The notes: generated by a model from the letters alone, not told the origin. DNA of 54,186 bases from CAWJHE01 sp964614855 (GCA_964614855.1 CAZTMX010000001.1:1-54186), one strand, 5' to 3'. Positions 26,132 through 35,467 are shown, counted from the first letter of the stretch. A program made the numbers and translations.

Positions 26132-26694
26132 ACCAGGCCGTTGTTTCCGGTGGAATTGATGAAACTGAGGGCTCGCCTGCTCCAGGCGAGCCCTTGTTCC
26201 TGGTGGTAGGGAAAATTCACCGCCCGCATGGTGTAAAGGGGGATGTGATCATGGAAGTGATCACTGACTTCCCGGAACGTCTGCGTGTGGGCACCGTTGT
26301 GTATGTTGGAGATCAGCATACCCCAATGGTGATACGCGGACGGCGCAAATCCAATACATCCTTGCTGATCAACTTCAATGAATACAAAGATCCGGAAAGC
26401 GCGGCTGTGCTGAGAAATCAACTGGTCTATGTGCGAGCCGATGACCGGCCGGCATTACCAGAGGGCGAATATTACCTGCACCAGTTATTAGGGCTGCAGG
26501 TGATCAGTGAGGAAGGCCAGGTTCTAGGGAAACTGGTTCAAATCCTGGAAACTGGGGCGAATGATGTGTATATTGTCCGGCCTGAAACTGGCGTTGAAGT
26601 CCTGCTCCCCGCTATTCCGGATGTGATCAAGAAGGTGGAGTTGGATGCCGGTAGAATGGTTGTCCATTTGTTACCTGGATTACTGACAGAATAA
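26128..26694 (+). CDS. rimM: 16S rRNA processing protein RimM
   Basis: 188 residues. After an unusual 25-residue leader rich in small and acidic residues comes LFLVVGKIHRPHGVKGDVIMEVITDFPERL, the RimM N-terminal barrel, and 'EYYLHQLLGLQVISEEGQVLGKLVQILETGANDVYIV', the PRC-barrel that contacts S19. RimM helps fold the 30S head around helices 31 and 33. In most genomes trmD and rplS follow; here they do not, and dprA begins after seven bases. Confidence 0.93.
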   Translation: MNQAVVSGGIDETEGSPAPGEPLFLVVGKIHRPHGVKGDVIMEVITDFPERLRVGTVVYVGDQHTPMVIRGRRKSNTSLLINFNEYKDPESAAVLRNQLVYVRADDRPALPEGEYYLHQLLGLQVISEEGQVLGKLVQILETGANDVYIVRPETGVEVLLPAIPDVIKKVELDAGRMVVHLLPGLLTE

Positions 26695-26700
26695 CCAGCC

Positions 26701-27810
26701 GTGGAAAATTCTAAACAAAACTGGGTGGGTTTCAACCTGGTTAAGGGGATAGGCCCTGCCCGCTTAAGAGCTTTGTTGGAATATTTTGGGGACATTGGCA
26801 GCGCCTGGCATGTCACGCGCCGCCAGTTGGAAGCTTGTGGTTTACAAGAAAAGCTCATCGATGCCCTGGAGCAAACCCGCCAGGCTGGTGTATTGCAAAA
26901 GACCTGGGAGGCGATAGAAAACCAGGACATCCAGGTACTCACCTGGGATGACCTGGATTACCCCGATCGCCTGAGAGAAATCGATCAATCCCCACCGGTT
27001 CTCTATGTGCGCGGCAAGCTAGGCCAGGAAGATTTTCCTTCCATTGCGATTGTGGGTACCCGGCGGATCACCCAATATGGACGCCAGGTGGCGCGTGAGC
27101 TGGCTAGCGAGCTGGGGCGCAGTGGTTTTACGGTGGTCAGCGGCCTGGCCAGGGGGGTGGATGCGGTGGCTCACCAGGCTGCCCTGGAGGCCGGCGGGCG
27201 GTCCATCGCCGTCCTGGGCAGCGGGGTGGATGTGATCTATCCACCGGAAAACCGCCGCCTGGCAGAGCAGATGATTACCAACGGCGCTGTTGTCAGCGAT
27301 TATCCACCCGGCACACAACCCGAAGCAATGAACTTCCCCCCGCGCAACCGTATCATTTCTGCTTTGGCGCACGCGGTTGTAGTGGTTGAAGCGGGAGAAA
27401 AAAGTGGAGCGCTGATAACCGCTGCCTTTGCTGCCGACCAGGGTCGAGAGGTATTTGCCGTACCTGGTTATTTATACGCACCCTCATCGCTTGGGCCAAA
27501 CCGGCTGATCCAGCAAGGCGCGCATATCTTTTTGGGTGTTCAGGACTTGCTGGCGACGATGAATTTCGGCGAGTTTGCTCAGCGTGTAAAATCCCGCACG
27601 GTTTTGCCTGCGGATGCAACCGAAGCAACCTTGTTCGCCTTGCTCGGGCATGAACCCCTGCATATCGATGAATTGCGCGCCCAATCCGGCATGGCGGTCG
27701 AGACAGTGTCTGCAGCGCTGACAATGATGGAACTAAAGGGACTGGTACGCCAGGTGGGCTCCATGCGGTATGTGGCTGTCTTTGAGCCAGGGGCAGAATA
27801 TAAAGTCTAA
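26701..27810 (+). CDS. dprA: DNA-processing protein DprA (Smf)
   Basis: 369 residues. An N-terminal helix-hairpin/SAM-like region ('FNLVKGIGPARLRALLEYFG') is followed by the Rossmann DprA domain: 'LDYPDRLREIDQSPPVLYVRG', 'SIAIVGTRRITQYGRQVARELASELG', 'VVSGLARGVDAVAHQAALEAGGRSIAVLGSG', 'FPPRNRIISALAHAVVVVEA' and 'GALITAAFAADQGREVFAVPG'. A winged-helix DprA C-terminus ('HIDELRAQSGMAVETVSAALTMMELKGLVRQVG') closes it. DprA loads RecA on incoming single-stranded DNA in natural transformation and may act in other recombination. The start is GTG without a clear ribosome site, seven bases after rimM, suggesting coupling. Confidence 0.95.
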   Translation: MENSKQNWVGFNLVKGIGPARLRALLEYFGDIGSAWHVTRRQLEACGLQEKLIDALEQTRQAGVLQKTWEAIENQDIQVLTWDDLDYPDRLREIDQSPPVLYVRGKLGQEDFPSIAIVGTRRITQYGRQVARELASELGRSGFTVVSGLARGVDAVAHQAALEAGGRSIAVLGSGVDVIYPPENRRLAEQMITNGAVVSDYPPGTQPEAMNFPPRNRIISALAHAVVVVEAGEKSGALITAAFAADQGREVFAVPGYLYAPSSLGPNRLIQQGAHIFLGVQDLLATMNFGEFAQRVKSRTVLPADATEATLFALLGHEPLHIDELRAQSGMAVETVSAALTMMELKGLVRQVGSMRYVAVFEPGAEYKV

Positions 27811-27859
27811 TCCCCCATTTTCCCCGCCCGGGTGTTGGATGGGTTGCCAGGAGTAAGCG

Positions 27860-28945
27860 ATGGATCATTATTACGCAGTCATTATGGCTGGGGGCGGTGG
27901 GACAAGGCTGTGGCCTTTATCCCGCAAGACGCGCCCCAAACAGATGTTAAGCCTCTTTGATGAACATACCCTTTTCCAGACCTCTGTTTTACGCCTGGAG
28001 GGTCTTTTTCACCCCAACCAGATTTACGTGGTCACCGTAGCAGACCAGGCGGAAGAATTGCGCGCCCAGGCACCGGAAATCCCGCTGGAAAATTTCCTGC
28101 TTGAGCCGCAACCGCGCGGCACCGCTTCGGTGGTGGGGTATGCTGCCGTGGTCTTGCAGCAGCGCGACCCTCTAGCAGTGATGGCTGTGTTAACTGCAGA
28201 TCACTTTATCAAGGATGAGCCGCGCTTTCGCCATCTTCTGGAAGTGGCGCAGGATGTGGCGCAAGCTGGCAACCTGGTGACTCTGGGGATTGAACCTACT
28301 TTCCCTTCCACCGGTTTCGGTTATATCCAGCAGGGTGAGAGCCTGGGTCGTTTCCAGGATTTGGAAGCGTTTCGCGTCGTGCGTTTCAAAGAAAAACCGC
28401 AGGAAGCCCAAGCTAGCGAAATGTTACTCAGTGGCGATCATGCCTGGAATTCTGGTATGTTTGTTTGGCAAGTCAAGGATATCCTGGCGGAGTTTGAACG
28501 CCAGATGCCTGACCTGTTTGCATCTTTGCAGAAAATTCAAGCCACCTGGGGCAGTGAAACTGCCCAACAGGTGGTTTGCGACGAGTGGCAGCGCCTGGTC
28601 AGCGAAACGATCGATTACGGTATCATGGAGCGCGCGCGACAGGTGGCAGTCATCCCTGCTGCCGGTCTTGGTTGGAGTGATGTGGGCAGTTGGGATTCGC
28701 TGTATGAATTGCTTCCAGGCGATGATTGTGGAAATATTGTTATGGGCGGCGCTCACATTGGGCTGGATACTCATCACTCTCTTGTGTATGTCAATCAAGA
28801 ACACCGCTTGATCGTTACGATTGGCGTGGATGACCTGGTATTGGTAGATACAGGCGATGTGCTCCTGGTTTGCCGCAAAGACCAGGCGCAGCGTGTACGG
28901 CAAGTGGTCAACCAGCTAAAACAAGAAGGAAAAGAATACCTTTAA
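27860..28945 (+). CDS. manC: Mannose-1-phosphate guanylyltransferase
   Basis: 361 residues. The nucleotidyltransferase loop GGGGTRLWPLSRKTRPKQ is at residues 11-28 and is typical of GDP-mannose pyrophosphorylases. Other blocks are 'PRGTASVVGYAAVVL', 'VLTADHFIKDE', 'FPSTGFGYIQQGESLG', 'RFKEKPQEAQASEML', 'WNSGMFVWQVKDILAEF' and 'WSDVGSWDSLYELL'. The enzyme joins GTP and mannose-1-phosphate to GDP-mannose for glycans. It is the short form, with no C-terminal phosphomannose isomerase domain. AGGAGT precedes the ATG. It is 50 bases after dprA and 33 before topA on the same strand. Confidence 0.9.
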   Translation: MDHYYAVIMAGGGGTRLWPLSRKTRPKQMLSLFDEHTLFQTSVLRLEGLFHPNQIYVVTVADQAEELRAQAPEIPLENFLLEPQPRGTASVVGYAAVVLQQRDPLAVMAVLTADHFIKDEPRFRHLLEVAQDVAQAGNLVTLGIEPTFPSTGFGYIQQGESLGRFQDLEAFRVVRFKEKPQEAQASEMLLSGDHAWNSGMFVWQVKDILAEFERQMPDLFASLQKIQATWGSETAQQVVCDEWQRLVSETIDYGIMERARQVAVIPAAGLGWSDVGSWDSLYELLPGDDCGNIVMGGAHIGLDTHHSLVYVNQEHRLIVTIGVDDLVLVDTGDVLLVCRKDQAQRVRQVVNQLKQEGKEYL

Positions 28946-28978
28946 TCTCTATTAGAATCAATAAGGAGGGCTTATCCC

Positions 28979-31303
28979 TTGGAAGCTTATTGTGTAAAGT
29001 GCAAAACGAAACGAGAAATGCAAGAACCAGTGCCGGTTTTTACCGGCAACGGCACCCCAGCCACGCGCGGGGTCTGTCCTGAATGCGGCACGTCCATGTA
29101 CCGCATGGGGAACACGCCGGAACATGCAGACCTGACACCGCAGGAAAAAGCCGAGCGTACCCCCAAACGCACGGGAAAATTGGTGATTGTCGAATCGCCA
29201 GCCAAGGCTCGCACAGTGGGACGCTTCCTTGGCAAAGACTATACGGTCAAAGCTTCTGTGGGACATGTACGTGATCTGCTGCGCTCGCAGCTTTCCGTCG
29301 ATACCGAGCATGATTTTGCGCCAAAGTATCGTGTCCCCAATGAAAAACGACCGGTTGTGAAGGAATTGAAAGCCCTGGCGAAAAAATCGGCGGAAGTGTA
29401 CCTGGCTACCGACCCCGATCGCGAAGGCGAGGCAATCGCCTGGCACTTGCTGGAATCGGCAGAAATCAATCCGGTAACAGCAAAACGGGTTGTGTTTCAC
29501 GAAATTACCGAACCTGCGATTGCAGAGGCGTTTTCCCATTCGCGCGAGATTGACATGGACCTGGTTTACGCCCAACAGGCGCGGCGTATCCTAGACCGGC
29601 TGGTGGGGTACAATCTCAGCCCGCTGCTGTGGCGCAAGGTGCGCAGCCGTTTATCGGCAGGGCGGGTACAGTCCGTAGCCTTGAGATTGATTGTCGAGCG
29701 AGAGCGGGAGATCGACGCCTTTGTACCGGTCGAATACTGGAGTGTCGATGCGGAACTGCTGCCCGAGGGCGGCAAGCAGAGCTTCCTGGCGCGGCTGACG
29801 CGCGTTGACGAAGTCGAACCGGTGTTGAACAGCGAAGCCGTCGTCCAACCCTTGTTGGTTGATTTGGAGAAAGCGGCTTTTGCTATCGCAAAGCTTACGC
29901 GCCGGGAACGAAAACGCAGCCCCGCAGCGCCATTTACCACCAGCACCCTGCAGCAGGAAGCCTCCCGCCGCCTGGGGTATACCGCACGCCGCACCATGGC
30001 GCTGGCACAGCAGCTTTACGAAGGCATCGATATCGGTCAAGGCGGTGCAGTGGGTCTGATCACCTATATGCGTACTGATTCGACCAATGTCGCAGAACTG
30101 GCACAGGAAGATGCCCGCCAGTTTGTTTTGGAGCGCTACGGGCAAAAGTTCCTGCCAGCCCAGCCGCCAAAGTACAAGACAAAAGCACGCGGTGCGCAAG
30201 AAGCGCACGAAGCCGTCCGTCCGACCTCTGTTCTGCGCCAACCAGATTCCCTGAAAGATTTCCTGAACCGCGACCAATACCGCCTGTACCAGCTGATCTG
30301 GAAACGGTTTGTTGCCTCCCAGATGTCCCCTGCAATTTATGATACGCTGTCGGTGGATATCAGCGGAAAGACGGATGCGCATAGCTATATACTGCATGCG
30401 GCAGGTTCGACGGTGCTCTTCCAGGGTTTCTTGATCGTGTACGAAGAGATGCGCGATGAAGACCAAAAGACAGGCGAAGAAGATGAAACACGCATCCCTT
30501 CTGGCCTGGTGGAGGGGCAGGTGCAAAAATTGCTGCGCTTGCTGCCAGAACAGCATTTTACCCAACCCCCGCCGCGCTATACTGAGGCTTCTTTGGTGCG
30601 CACACTGGAGGAAAACGGCATTGGACGACCCTCAACGTATGCGCCGATCCTGGGAACCATCCAGCAGCGCGGCTATGTGGTGCGCGATGGAAAGAAACTG
30701 ATCCCTACCGAGACGGGTATCCTGGTGAATGATATCCTGATTGAGCATTTCCCCGATATCCTGGATGTGGGTTTTACCGCATCAATGGAAAATGAACTCG
30801 ACCGGGTTGCTGCAGGCGACCAGGATTGGGTGAAGGTGATGCACGAATTTTACGGCCCCTTTGCGCAGAGTGTTGCCCTGGCCGAGGAGCGCATCCCGGA
30901 ACAAAACCTTGGCCCAGAACCTATCGGCAGGGCTTGCCCGGATTGCGGGCATGAGCTGGTGATCCGCTGGGGGCGTTACGGAAAATTTATCAGCTGCAGC
31001 AATTTCCCCGATTGCCGCTACACCGAAGCCTGGCTGGAGAAGATCGGTGTGAACTGCCCCAAGGATGACGGGGAAATTGTCATCCGCAAAACACGTAAAG
31101 GCCGCGTATTTTACGGCTGCGCAAATTATCCCAATTGTGATTTCACCTCCTGGAAATTGCCCCTGGCAAAACCCTGCCCGGCCTGCGGTGGGATGCTGGT
31201 GGTGGCGGATAAACACAATGCTCAGTGTCTGGCATGTGAAGAGAGGTTCTCCCTGGACCAAGTGAGCGAAGAAGAAGTCAGCCAAACGGCGGATGCGGCA
31301 TAG
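28979..31303 (+). CDS. topA: DNA topoisomerase I with N-terminal DUF5679 zinc ribbon
   Basis: 774 residues from a TTG start set by AAGGAGGG (28963-28970). Residues 1-50 are a separate zinc ribbon of the DUF5679 type (YCVKCKTKREM ... GVCPECGTSMYRMG; Cys pairs CxxC and CxxC). The TopA core follows: Toprim KLVIVESPAKARTV, ASVGHVRDL, ATDPDREGEAIAWHL, and the active-site Tyr363 in GLITYMRTDSTNV. Three Cys4 units at the C-terminus ('CPDCGHEL..CSNFPDC', 'CPKDDGE..CANYPNC', 'CPACGG..CLACE') bind DNA. The enzyme relaxes negative supercoils. The DUF5679 fusion is the unusual part; its role may be extra DNA or protein binding. Confidence 0.95.
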   Translation: MEAYCVKCKTKREMQEPVPVFTGNGTPATRGVCPECGTSMYRMGNTPEHADLTPQEKAERTPKRTGKLVIVESPAKARTVGRFLGKDYTVKASVGHVRDLLRSQLSVDTEHDFAPKYRVPNEKRPVVKELKALAKKSAEVYLATDPDREGEAIAWHLLESAEINPVTAKRVVFHEITEPAIAEAFSHSREIDMDLVYAQQARRILDRLVGYNLSPLLWRKVRSRLSAGRVQSVALRLIVEREREIDAFVPVEYWSVDAELLPEGGKQSFLARLTRVDEVEPVLNSEAVVQPLLVDLEKAAFAIAKLTRRERKRSPAAPFTTSTLQQEASRRLGYTARRTMALAQQLYEGIDIGQGGAVGLITYMRTDSTNVAELAQEDARQFVLERYGQKFLPAQPPKYKTKARGAQEAHEAVRPTSVLRQPDSLKDFLNRDQYRLYQLIWKRFVASQMSPAIYDTLSVDISGKTDAHSYILHAAGSTVLFQGFLIVYEEMRDEDQKTGEEDETRIPSGLVEGQVQKLLRLLPEQHFTQPPPRYTEASLVRTLEENGIGRPSTYAPILGTIQQRGYVVRDGKKLIPTETGILVNDILIEHFPDILDVGFTASMENELDRVAAGDQDWVKVMHEFYGPFAQSVALAEERIPEQNLGPEPIGRACPDCGHELVIRWGRYGKFISCSNFPDCRYTEAWLEKIGVNCPKDDGEIVIRKTRKGRVFYGCANYPNCDFTSWKLPLAKPCPACGGMLVVADKHNAQCLACEERFSLDQVSEEEVSQTADAA

Positions 31304-31393
31304 AAATTGCACCATTGCAGATAGCAGCAGCAAAATCTGTTAATACTTCTGGAAAAATTGTGTTGTTGGGTGTTTTGTAGCAAAGGATATTTG

Positions 31394-31422
31394 TTGCAAA
31401 ATTTGATACTTTGGTCTACAAT
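31394..31422 (+). promoter_or_regulatory. Promoter of the two-helix membrane protein gene
   Basis: TTGCAA (31394-31399), 17 bases, TACAAT (31417-31422). The start codon is at 31509 with AGGGAG just upstream, giving a leader of about 80 bases. Confidence 0.6.
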
Positions 31423-31508
31423 CAAATTAATCACCTGATCCATACACATTGCAGGATTGATTTTGCCGCTTCGATCATCATCAGGTTTTACGACAGGGAG
31501 ATTTAATT

Positions 31509-32627
31509 ATGGATGCTATCCGTGGATACACAAAAAACCCGCTTGCAATGCTGGTCATTGGGCTTGTGGTTGGGTCTATCATCGGTCTGGTTGTGCTCGG
31601 CTGGTGGTTATGGCCGGTGAAATGGGTCGACGCCGGCCCGCAGCACCTCAATATTGAACAAAAAGAAGGCTACCTGCGCCAGGCGATTGAGGCATTCGGC
31701 TACAACAGCGATAGTGGTAAAGCCATCGAGCGTTACAATTCCCTGGGCGATGATGCAGCCTCGGTTTTAAACAAGATCACGCAAAACCCTGGCGATATTA
31801 ACCCGGATATCATCATCGCATTCGCAGGAGCTGTCTCAGCGCCCCAAATAGTTGGAGAAATCCAGCCACCAGCTGCTGAACCCGCGGCTGGTCAAGAGGC
31901 TGCACAACCAGCTGGGTCTGCGGTTGAGCCGGCGGCTGGGACGCTGGTGGCGCCTGCTGGCGTCCCCGTTCAACCCGGGGTAACGCCTGCAGAAGAAGAG
32001 AAGGGTGGGGTTTCCTTCTGGCTGGTCTTGCTGCTGGTTTTGCTCGGGTTGGCTGTGGTTGCCGCTTTTGTATATTTCTTTGTCTTGCGGGGACGGCTGG
32101 CTGCTGGCGAAGGTGAACCTGCATATGCCAAGCAGGCGGATGATTACGGACAGGAAGCTGTCTCGGCAGCTTATCCTCCGGCCGCCAATGAACCTCCCAT
32201 AGCGCAATTTACCGCCACCTACCGCCTGGGGGATGATCTGTTTGACGATTCATTTAGCATCGATTCCACAACCGGCGAATTCCTGGGTGAATGCGGCGTC
32301 GGTATTTCGGAAACCATCGGCGTGGGCGACCCCAAAAAGGTGACCGCCTTCGAAGCCTGGTTGTTTGACAAAAATGATATCCAGACCGTTACCAAGGTGC
32401 TGATGAGCGAGCATGCCTTTTATGACACAACCACGCGCCAGCGGCTGGATGCAAAAGGTGAGCTGGCCCTGGCGCAGCAGGGCAGTGAAATCGTTCTGGA
32501 TACGCAAACCTTGCAGTTGGTCGCCAGGGTGATCAAGATGGAATACGGCGATGGCGCCATGCCGGATAACAGTTACTTCAAGACCTTCCAAATTGAGCTG
32601 GCGGTCTGGCCAAAAGAAGAGATGTGA
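31509..32627 (+). CDS. Two-helix membrane protein of unknown function
   Basis: 372 residues. One transmembrane helix is near residues 12-37 and a second near 178-200. Between them lies a region of about 75 residues with helical character, then an Ala/Pro/Glu/Gly-rich linker ('AAEPAAGQEAAQPAGSAVEPAAG'-type low complexity). After the second helix, residues 240-372 form a soluble domain: 'IAQFTATYRLGDDLFDDSFSIDSTTGEFLGECGVGISETIG', 'KVTAFEAWLFDKNDIQTVTKVLMSEHAF'. I do not recognise a named family. The C-terminal domain probably faces the cytoplasm. It has its own promoter and ends at a terminator, so it is a single-gene unit between topA and greA. Confidence 0.75.
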   Translation: MDAIRGYTKNPLAMLVIGLVVGSIIGLVVLGWWLWPVKWVDAGPQHLNIEQKEGYLRQAIEAFGYNSDSGKAIERYNSLGDDAASVLNKITQNPGDINPDIIIAFAGAVSAPQIVGEIQPPAAEPAAGQEAAQPAGSAVEPAAGTLVAPAGVPVQPGVTPAEEEKGGVSFWLVLLLVLLGLAVVAAFVYFFVLRGRLAAGEGEPAYAKQADDYGQEAVSAAYPPAANEPPIAQFTATYRLGDDLFDDSFSIDSTTGEFLGECGVGISETIGVGDPKKVTAFEAWLFDKNDIQTVTKVLMSEHAFYDTTTRQRLDAKGELALAQQGSEIVLDTQTLQLVARVIKMEYGDGAMPDNSYFKTFQIELAVWPKEEM

Positions 32628-32649
32628 TCTCGGATCTGATCTAAAAAGG

Positions 32650-32684
32650 AAGGGGCTGCCCAGGAATTTCGGGCAGCCCCTTGG
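32650..32684. terminator. Bidirectional terminator before greA
   Basis: AAGGGGCTGCCC and GGGCAGCCCCTT form a perfect 12-bp stem (32650-32661 with 32671-32682). On the minus strand it is followed by TCCTTTTTAG, a good U-run for greA; on the plus strand the T-run is weak. Confidence 0.85.
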
Positions 32685-32701
32685 TGTTTAAGGATTTATC
32701 C

Positions 32702-33169
32702 TTACTCAATCTTCAGAATTTTCAACTTTACTGTGCCGCCAGGAGTTTCAGCGCTGACTGTTTCGCCCTTCTTGGCGCCGAGCAGAGCTTTTCCAAAGGG
32801 CGATTCGTTCGAAATTCGCCCATTGCGAGGGTCGGCTTCTTTGGCGCCCACAAGGAAATAGGTCTCTGGATCGTAATCACCTTCCTGTATGGTTACCGTG
32901 GCGCCTATCTCAACGATTTCCCGGTTCCCCTTATCTTCATCAATAATGATGGCGTTATTCAGGATGTATTCCAGCTCCTGGATGCGCCCTTCCAGAAAAG
33001 CCTGGTCTTCCTTGGCCTTTGAATAGTCTGCATTTTCGGATAAGTCGCCCATCTGGATAGCGGCGCGCAGCCTTTTAGAAATTTCGTCTCGCTCCACGCT
33101 TTTAAGCTGCGCCAGTTCTGCTTTCATCCGTGCGGCGCCATCCGCGGTTAAATACGGTTGCTCTGTCAT
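32702..33169 (-). CDS. greA: Transcription elongation factor GreA
   Basis: 155 residues starting MTEQPYLTADGAARMKAELAQL. The N-terminal coiled coil carries the acidic tip (MGDLSENADYSKAKEDQAFLEGRI, with D and E residues that enter the RNA polymerase secondary channel). The C-terminal FKBP-like domain includes 'GKALLGAKKGETVSAETPGG'. GreA rescues backtracked polymerase by stimulating RNA cleavage. AGAGGAAA precedes the ATG. It lies 39 bases downstream of dgt on the same strand and ends at a strong terminator, so it may be the second gene of that operon. Confidence 0.96.
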   Translation of the reverse strand: MTEQPYLTADGAARMKAELAQLKSVERDEISKRLRAAIQMGDLSENADYSKAKEDQAFLEGRIQELEYILNNAIIIDEDKGNREIVEIGATVTIQEGDYDPETYFLVGAKEADPRNGRISNESPFGKALLGAKKGETVSAETPGGTVKLKILKIE

Positions 33170-33208
33170 TCGTTTCCTCTTAATGTTGTGTCTATTAATC
33201 CGGGTTGG

Positions 33209-34360
33209 TCAGGGTTTTATCGCCGGATCAAATAATTTACGGTATTCTTCAGTCGCAAAGCGATCGGTCATGCCGGCCAGGTAATCACATACCGTGCGCT
33301 GCAGCCCTGTTTCAGAGATCGTTGCCTGGACATGGTCCGGCAGGATGGCCGGCTCGCTCGTGTATGCCTTGAAAAGATCGCTCAAGATGCTGTCGGCTTT
33401 GACTGCCATGCGCACCACGCGGTGGTGGCGGTAAAGCCTGGTAAAAAGAAAATCCTTCAGCTGGCGGTTACGCCGGTGCATATCTTCGCTAAAACCGATC
33501 ACATTATACGGTAAGCTCTGCAATTCTTCAACCGAGTGCACATTGCTATCGCGCAACCTCTGGTTTGTGGTGTGCACCAGGTCGTTGACCTCCAGACCGA
33601 TCAGGCGGCGGATGATGCGCCTGCGGGAAAGCTCATCCAGGATTTCGCTGCGCACTCCCACGCTTTCCACCAGGATCTCCCACAAGGGCACGCCTTCCAG
33701 CATGCGTGGGGTGATCATCCCCGAGTGCAGACCATCATCCAGGTCGTGCGCCGTATATGCCAGCTCATCGGCGGCATTGGCAATTTGCGCCTCCAGGTGG
33801 CCGCGCAAATCCGGGTTGTAGTCGTTGGCATCCGAGCGGTCGTATTCCGACTCGTGTTTGACGATCCCTTCCCGCACCTCCCAGGTCAGGTTTAGACCGG
33901 GGAAATCAGGGTACCGTTTTTCCAGTTTGGTCACAATGCGCAGCGATTGTTTGTTGTGGTCAAAACCGCCATGATCGCGCATCAGGCGCGCCAGGGTCGC
34001 TTCGCCCGAATGGCCAAAAGCCGGGTGACCCAGGTCGTGAGCCAGGCAGATCGATTCGATCAGGTCTTCGTTGGCGCCCAGGGCGCGGGCGATGGTGCGC
34101 CCGATCTGGCTGACCTCCAGGGTGTGGGTCAGACGGGTGCGATAATAATCGCCTTCGTAGTTGAAGAAAACCTGTGTCTTGTATTCCAGGCGGCGAAAGG
34201 CAGTGGTGTGCAGCACGCGGTCGCGGTCGCGCTGGAAAACGGTACGGTACTCCGCCTCTTCTTCGGAGAAAAGGCGCCCTTTGCTGTGCTTGCTGAGCAT
34301 GCCGTATGGCGCCAGGTTTTTTTCTTCAAGCGCTTCTAGTTGTTGGCGTGTAATTAACAT
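33209..34360 (-). CDS. dgt: dGTP triphosphohydrolase-like HD protein
   Basis: 383 residues. HD-domain metal motifs are seen in order: 'RTRLTHTLEVSQIGRTIARALG' (first His), 'ICLAHDLGHPAFGHSGE' (HD pair), 'EAQIANAADELAYTAHDLDDG' (later Asp). 'YRTVFQRDRDRVLHTTAFRRLEYKTQVF' upstream is the standard dGTPase N-terminal block. Enzymes of this group split dNTPs into nucleoside and triphosphate, and the type close to this length often acts on several dNTPs with allosteric control. It starts MLITRQQLEALEEKNLAPYG. Some dGTPases limit phage replication, but nothing here suggests more than housekeeping. Confidence 0.9.
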   Translation of the reverse strand: MLITRQQLEALEEKNLAPYGMLSKHSKGRLFSEEEAEYRTVFQRDRDRVLHTTAFRRLEYKTQVFFNYEGDYYRTRLTHTLEVSQIGRTIARALGANEDLIESICLAHDLGHPAFGHSGEATLARLMRDHGGFDHNKQSLRIVTKLEKRYPDFPGLNLTWEVREGIVKHESEYDRSDANDYNPDLRGHLEAQIANAADELAYTAHDLDDGLHSGMITPRMLEGVPLWEILVESVGVRSEILDELSRRRIIRRLIGLEVNDLVHTTNQRLRDSNVHSVEELQSLPYNVIGFSEDMHRRNRQLKDFLFTRLYRHHRVVRMAVKADSILSDLFKAYTSEPAILPDHVQATISETGLQRTVCDYLAGMTDRFATEEYRKLFDPAIKP

Positions 34361-34531
34361 TTTTTGGTTAAGCCTCGCAGATGTCGCAATTAATGGTAAG
34401 GCAAAAGCTGCATTAAGTTTAGCATAACATGAGTTTAGTCTAACGCAAGAGTGCGCAGGTGTCCAGCCTTTTTACATTGGGTCAGGATGGTAAAGCGTTT
34501 TGCGGTAACCTTTGGTAGAATCACATTCACT

Positions 34532-35434
34532 ATGAAGCTTGACCACATCATCCACAGCAGGCAGGCAGGTGAATTCGCTCTCGGGTTGAGCCGGCGGATT
34601 TCGCCGCGCACTGGCAAGAAAGTCGCCTCTCTGGTGGCTGGGATTTTGAGCCGTAACCCAGACTCCGACCTGATGCAGGCGATTTGTGCCAACCAGTGGG
34701 TTGCATCCGGCGGCACACTGAGCGGCGCCGAGCTCCAATTGCGCGCCCGGGATGTCTTGAAAAACACAGGCATCTCCTTTTACAATCTGTTTCATTATCT
34801 TGAAGACCCTGCAGCGCTGCAAGAAATGGTGGAATTCTCTCCTGAGATCGAGCAGGTGATCCAGCGCAGCCGGGAAGGCCGGCGGGGGATGATCGTGGCG
34901 GGTGTGCACCTGAGTAACTTTGACCTGGTGGCGCAGGCAGCAGCCTTTCGCGGGCTGAAGGCTATGGCGCTCTCGCTACCCGATCCAGATGAAACCATCC
35001 AATGGCAGCACAGCTTGCGGTTGCGCTCGGGTCTGGAAATACTGGATGCTAACCTGGCGAACCTGCGCCAGGTCATCCAGCGCTTGCAAAACGGCGAAAC
35101 AGTGCTGACTGGCATCGACCGCCCAGTGCCGGAGCCAAAACTCAAACCCGGTTTCTTCGGTCAACCGGCGCACCTGGCGGTGCACCACGTCCAGCTGGCG
35201 CTCAAAGCCGGTGTGCCGGTCATCGTCATGGGCGCCATCTACGGTGAAGATGGCCGCTACCACATTCACGCCAGTGAAGAGATCGCCATGCAGCACAGCC
35301 CAGACCGCCAGCAGGAGCTTATACAAAATGCAGAATTGGTGCTCCAGGCTGCAGAGCAAATCATCCGCCTGGCGCCGCAGCAGTGGGCGGTTTTTCAACC
35401 GGTTTGGCCGGAAATCCTGCCGCCGGAGAGCTAA
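34532..35434 (+). CDS. LpxL/HtrB-like lysophospholipid acyltransferase
   Basis: 300 residues from the ATG of MKLDHIIHSRQAGEF. The acyltransferase motif HLSNFD (HX4D) lies in 'GMIVAGVHLSNFDLVAQ', followed by 'AMALSLPDPDETIQW' and 'VLTGIDRPVPEPKLKPGFFGQPAHLAV', the layout of the LpxL/PatA family. Chloroflexota have no lipid A, so a role in acylating a glycolipid or phosphatidylinositol mannoside-like lipid (PatA-like) is more likely than lipid A synthesis. The CDP-alcohol phosphatidyltransferase gene follows 33 bases later and supports a lipid pathway. A TAGAAT box at 34516-34521 lies ten bases before the ATG, so the message has little or no leader. Confidence 0.8.
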   Translation: MKLDHIIHSRQAGEFALGLSRRISPRTGKKVASLVAGILSRNPDSDLMQAICANQWVASGGTLSGAELQLRARDVLKNTGISFYNLFHYLEDPAALQEMVEFSPEIEQVIQRSREGRRGMIVAGVHLSNFDLVAQAAAFRGLKAMALSLPDPDETIQWQHSLRLRSGLEILDANLANLRQVIQRLQNGETVLTGIDRPVPEPKLKPGFFGQPAHLAVHHVQLALKAGVPVIVMGAIYGEDGRYHIHASEEIAMQHSPDRQQELIQNAELVLQAAEQIIRLAPQQWAVFQPVWPEILPPES

Positions 35435-35467
35435 CCCGGATAATGTTTATGACATCAGGAGTGGGAT

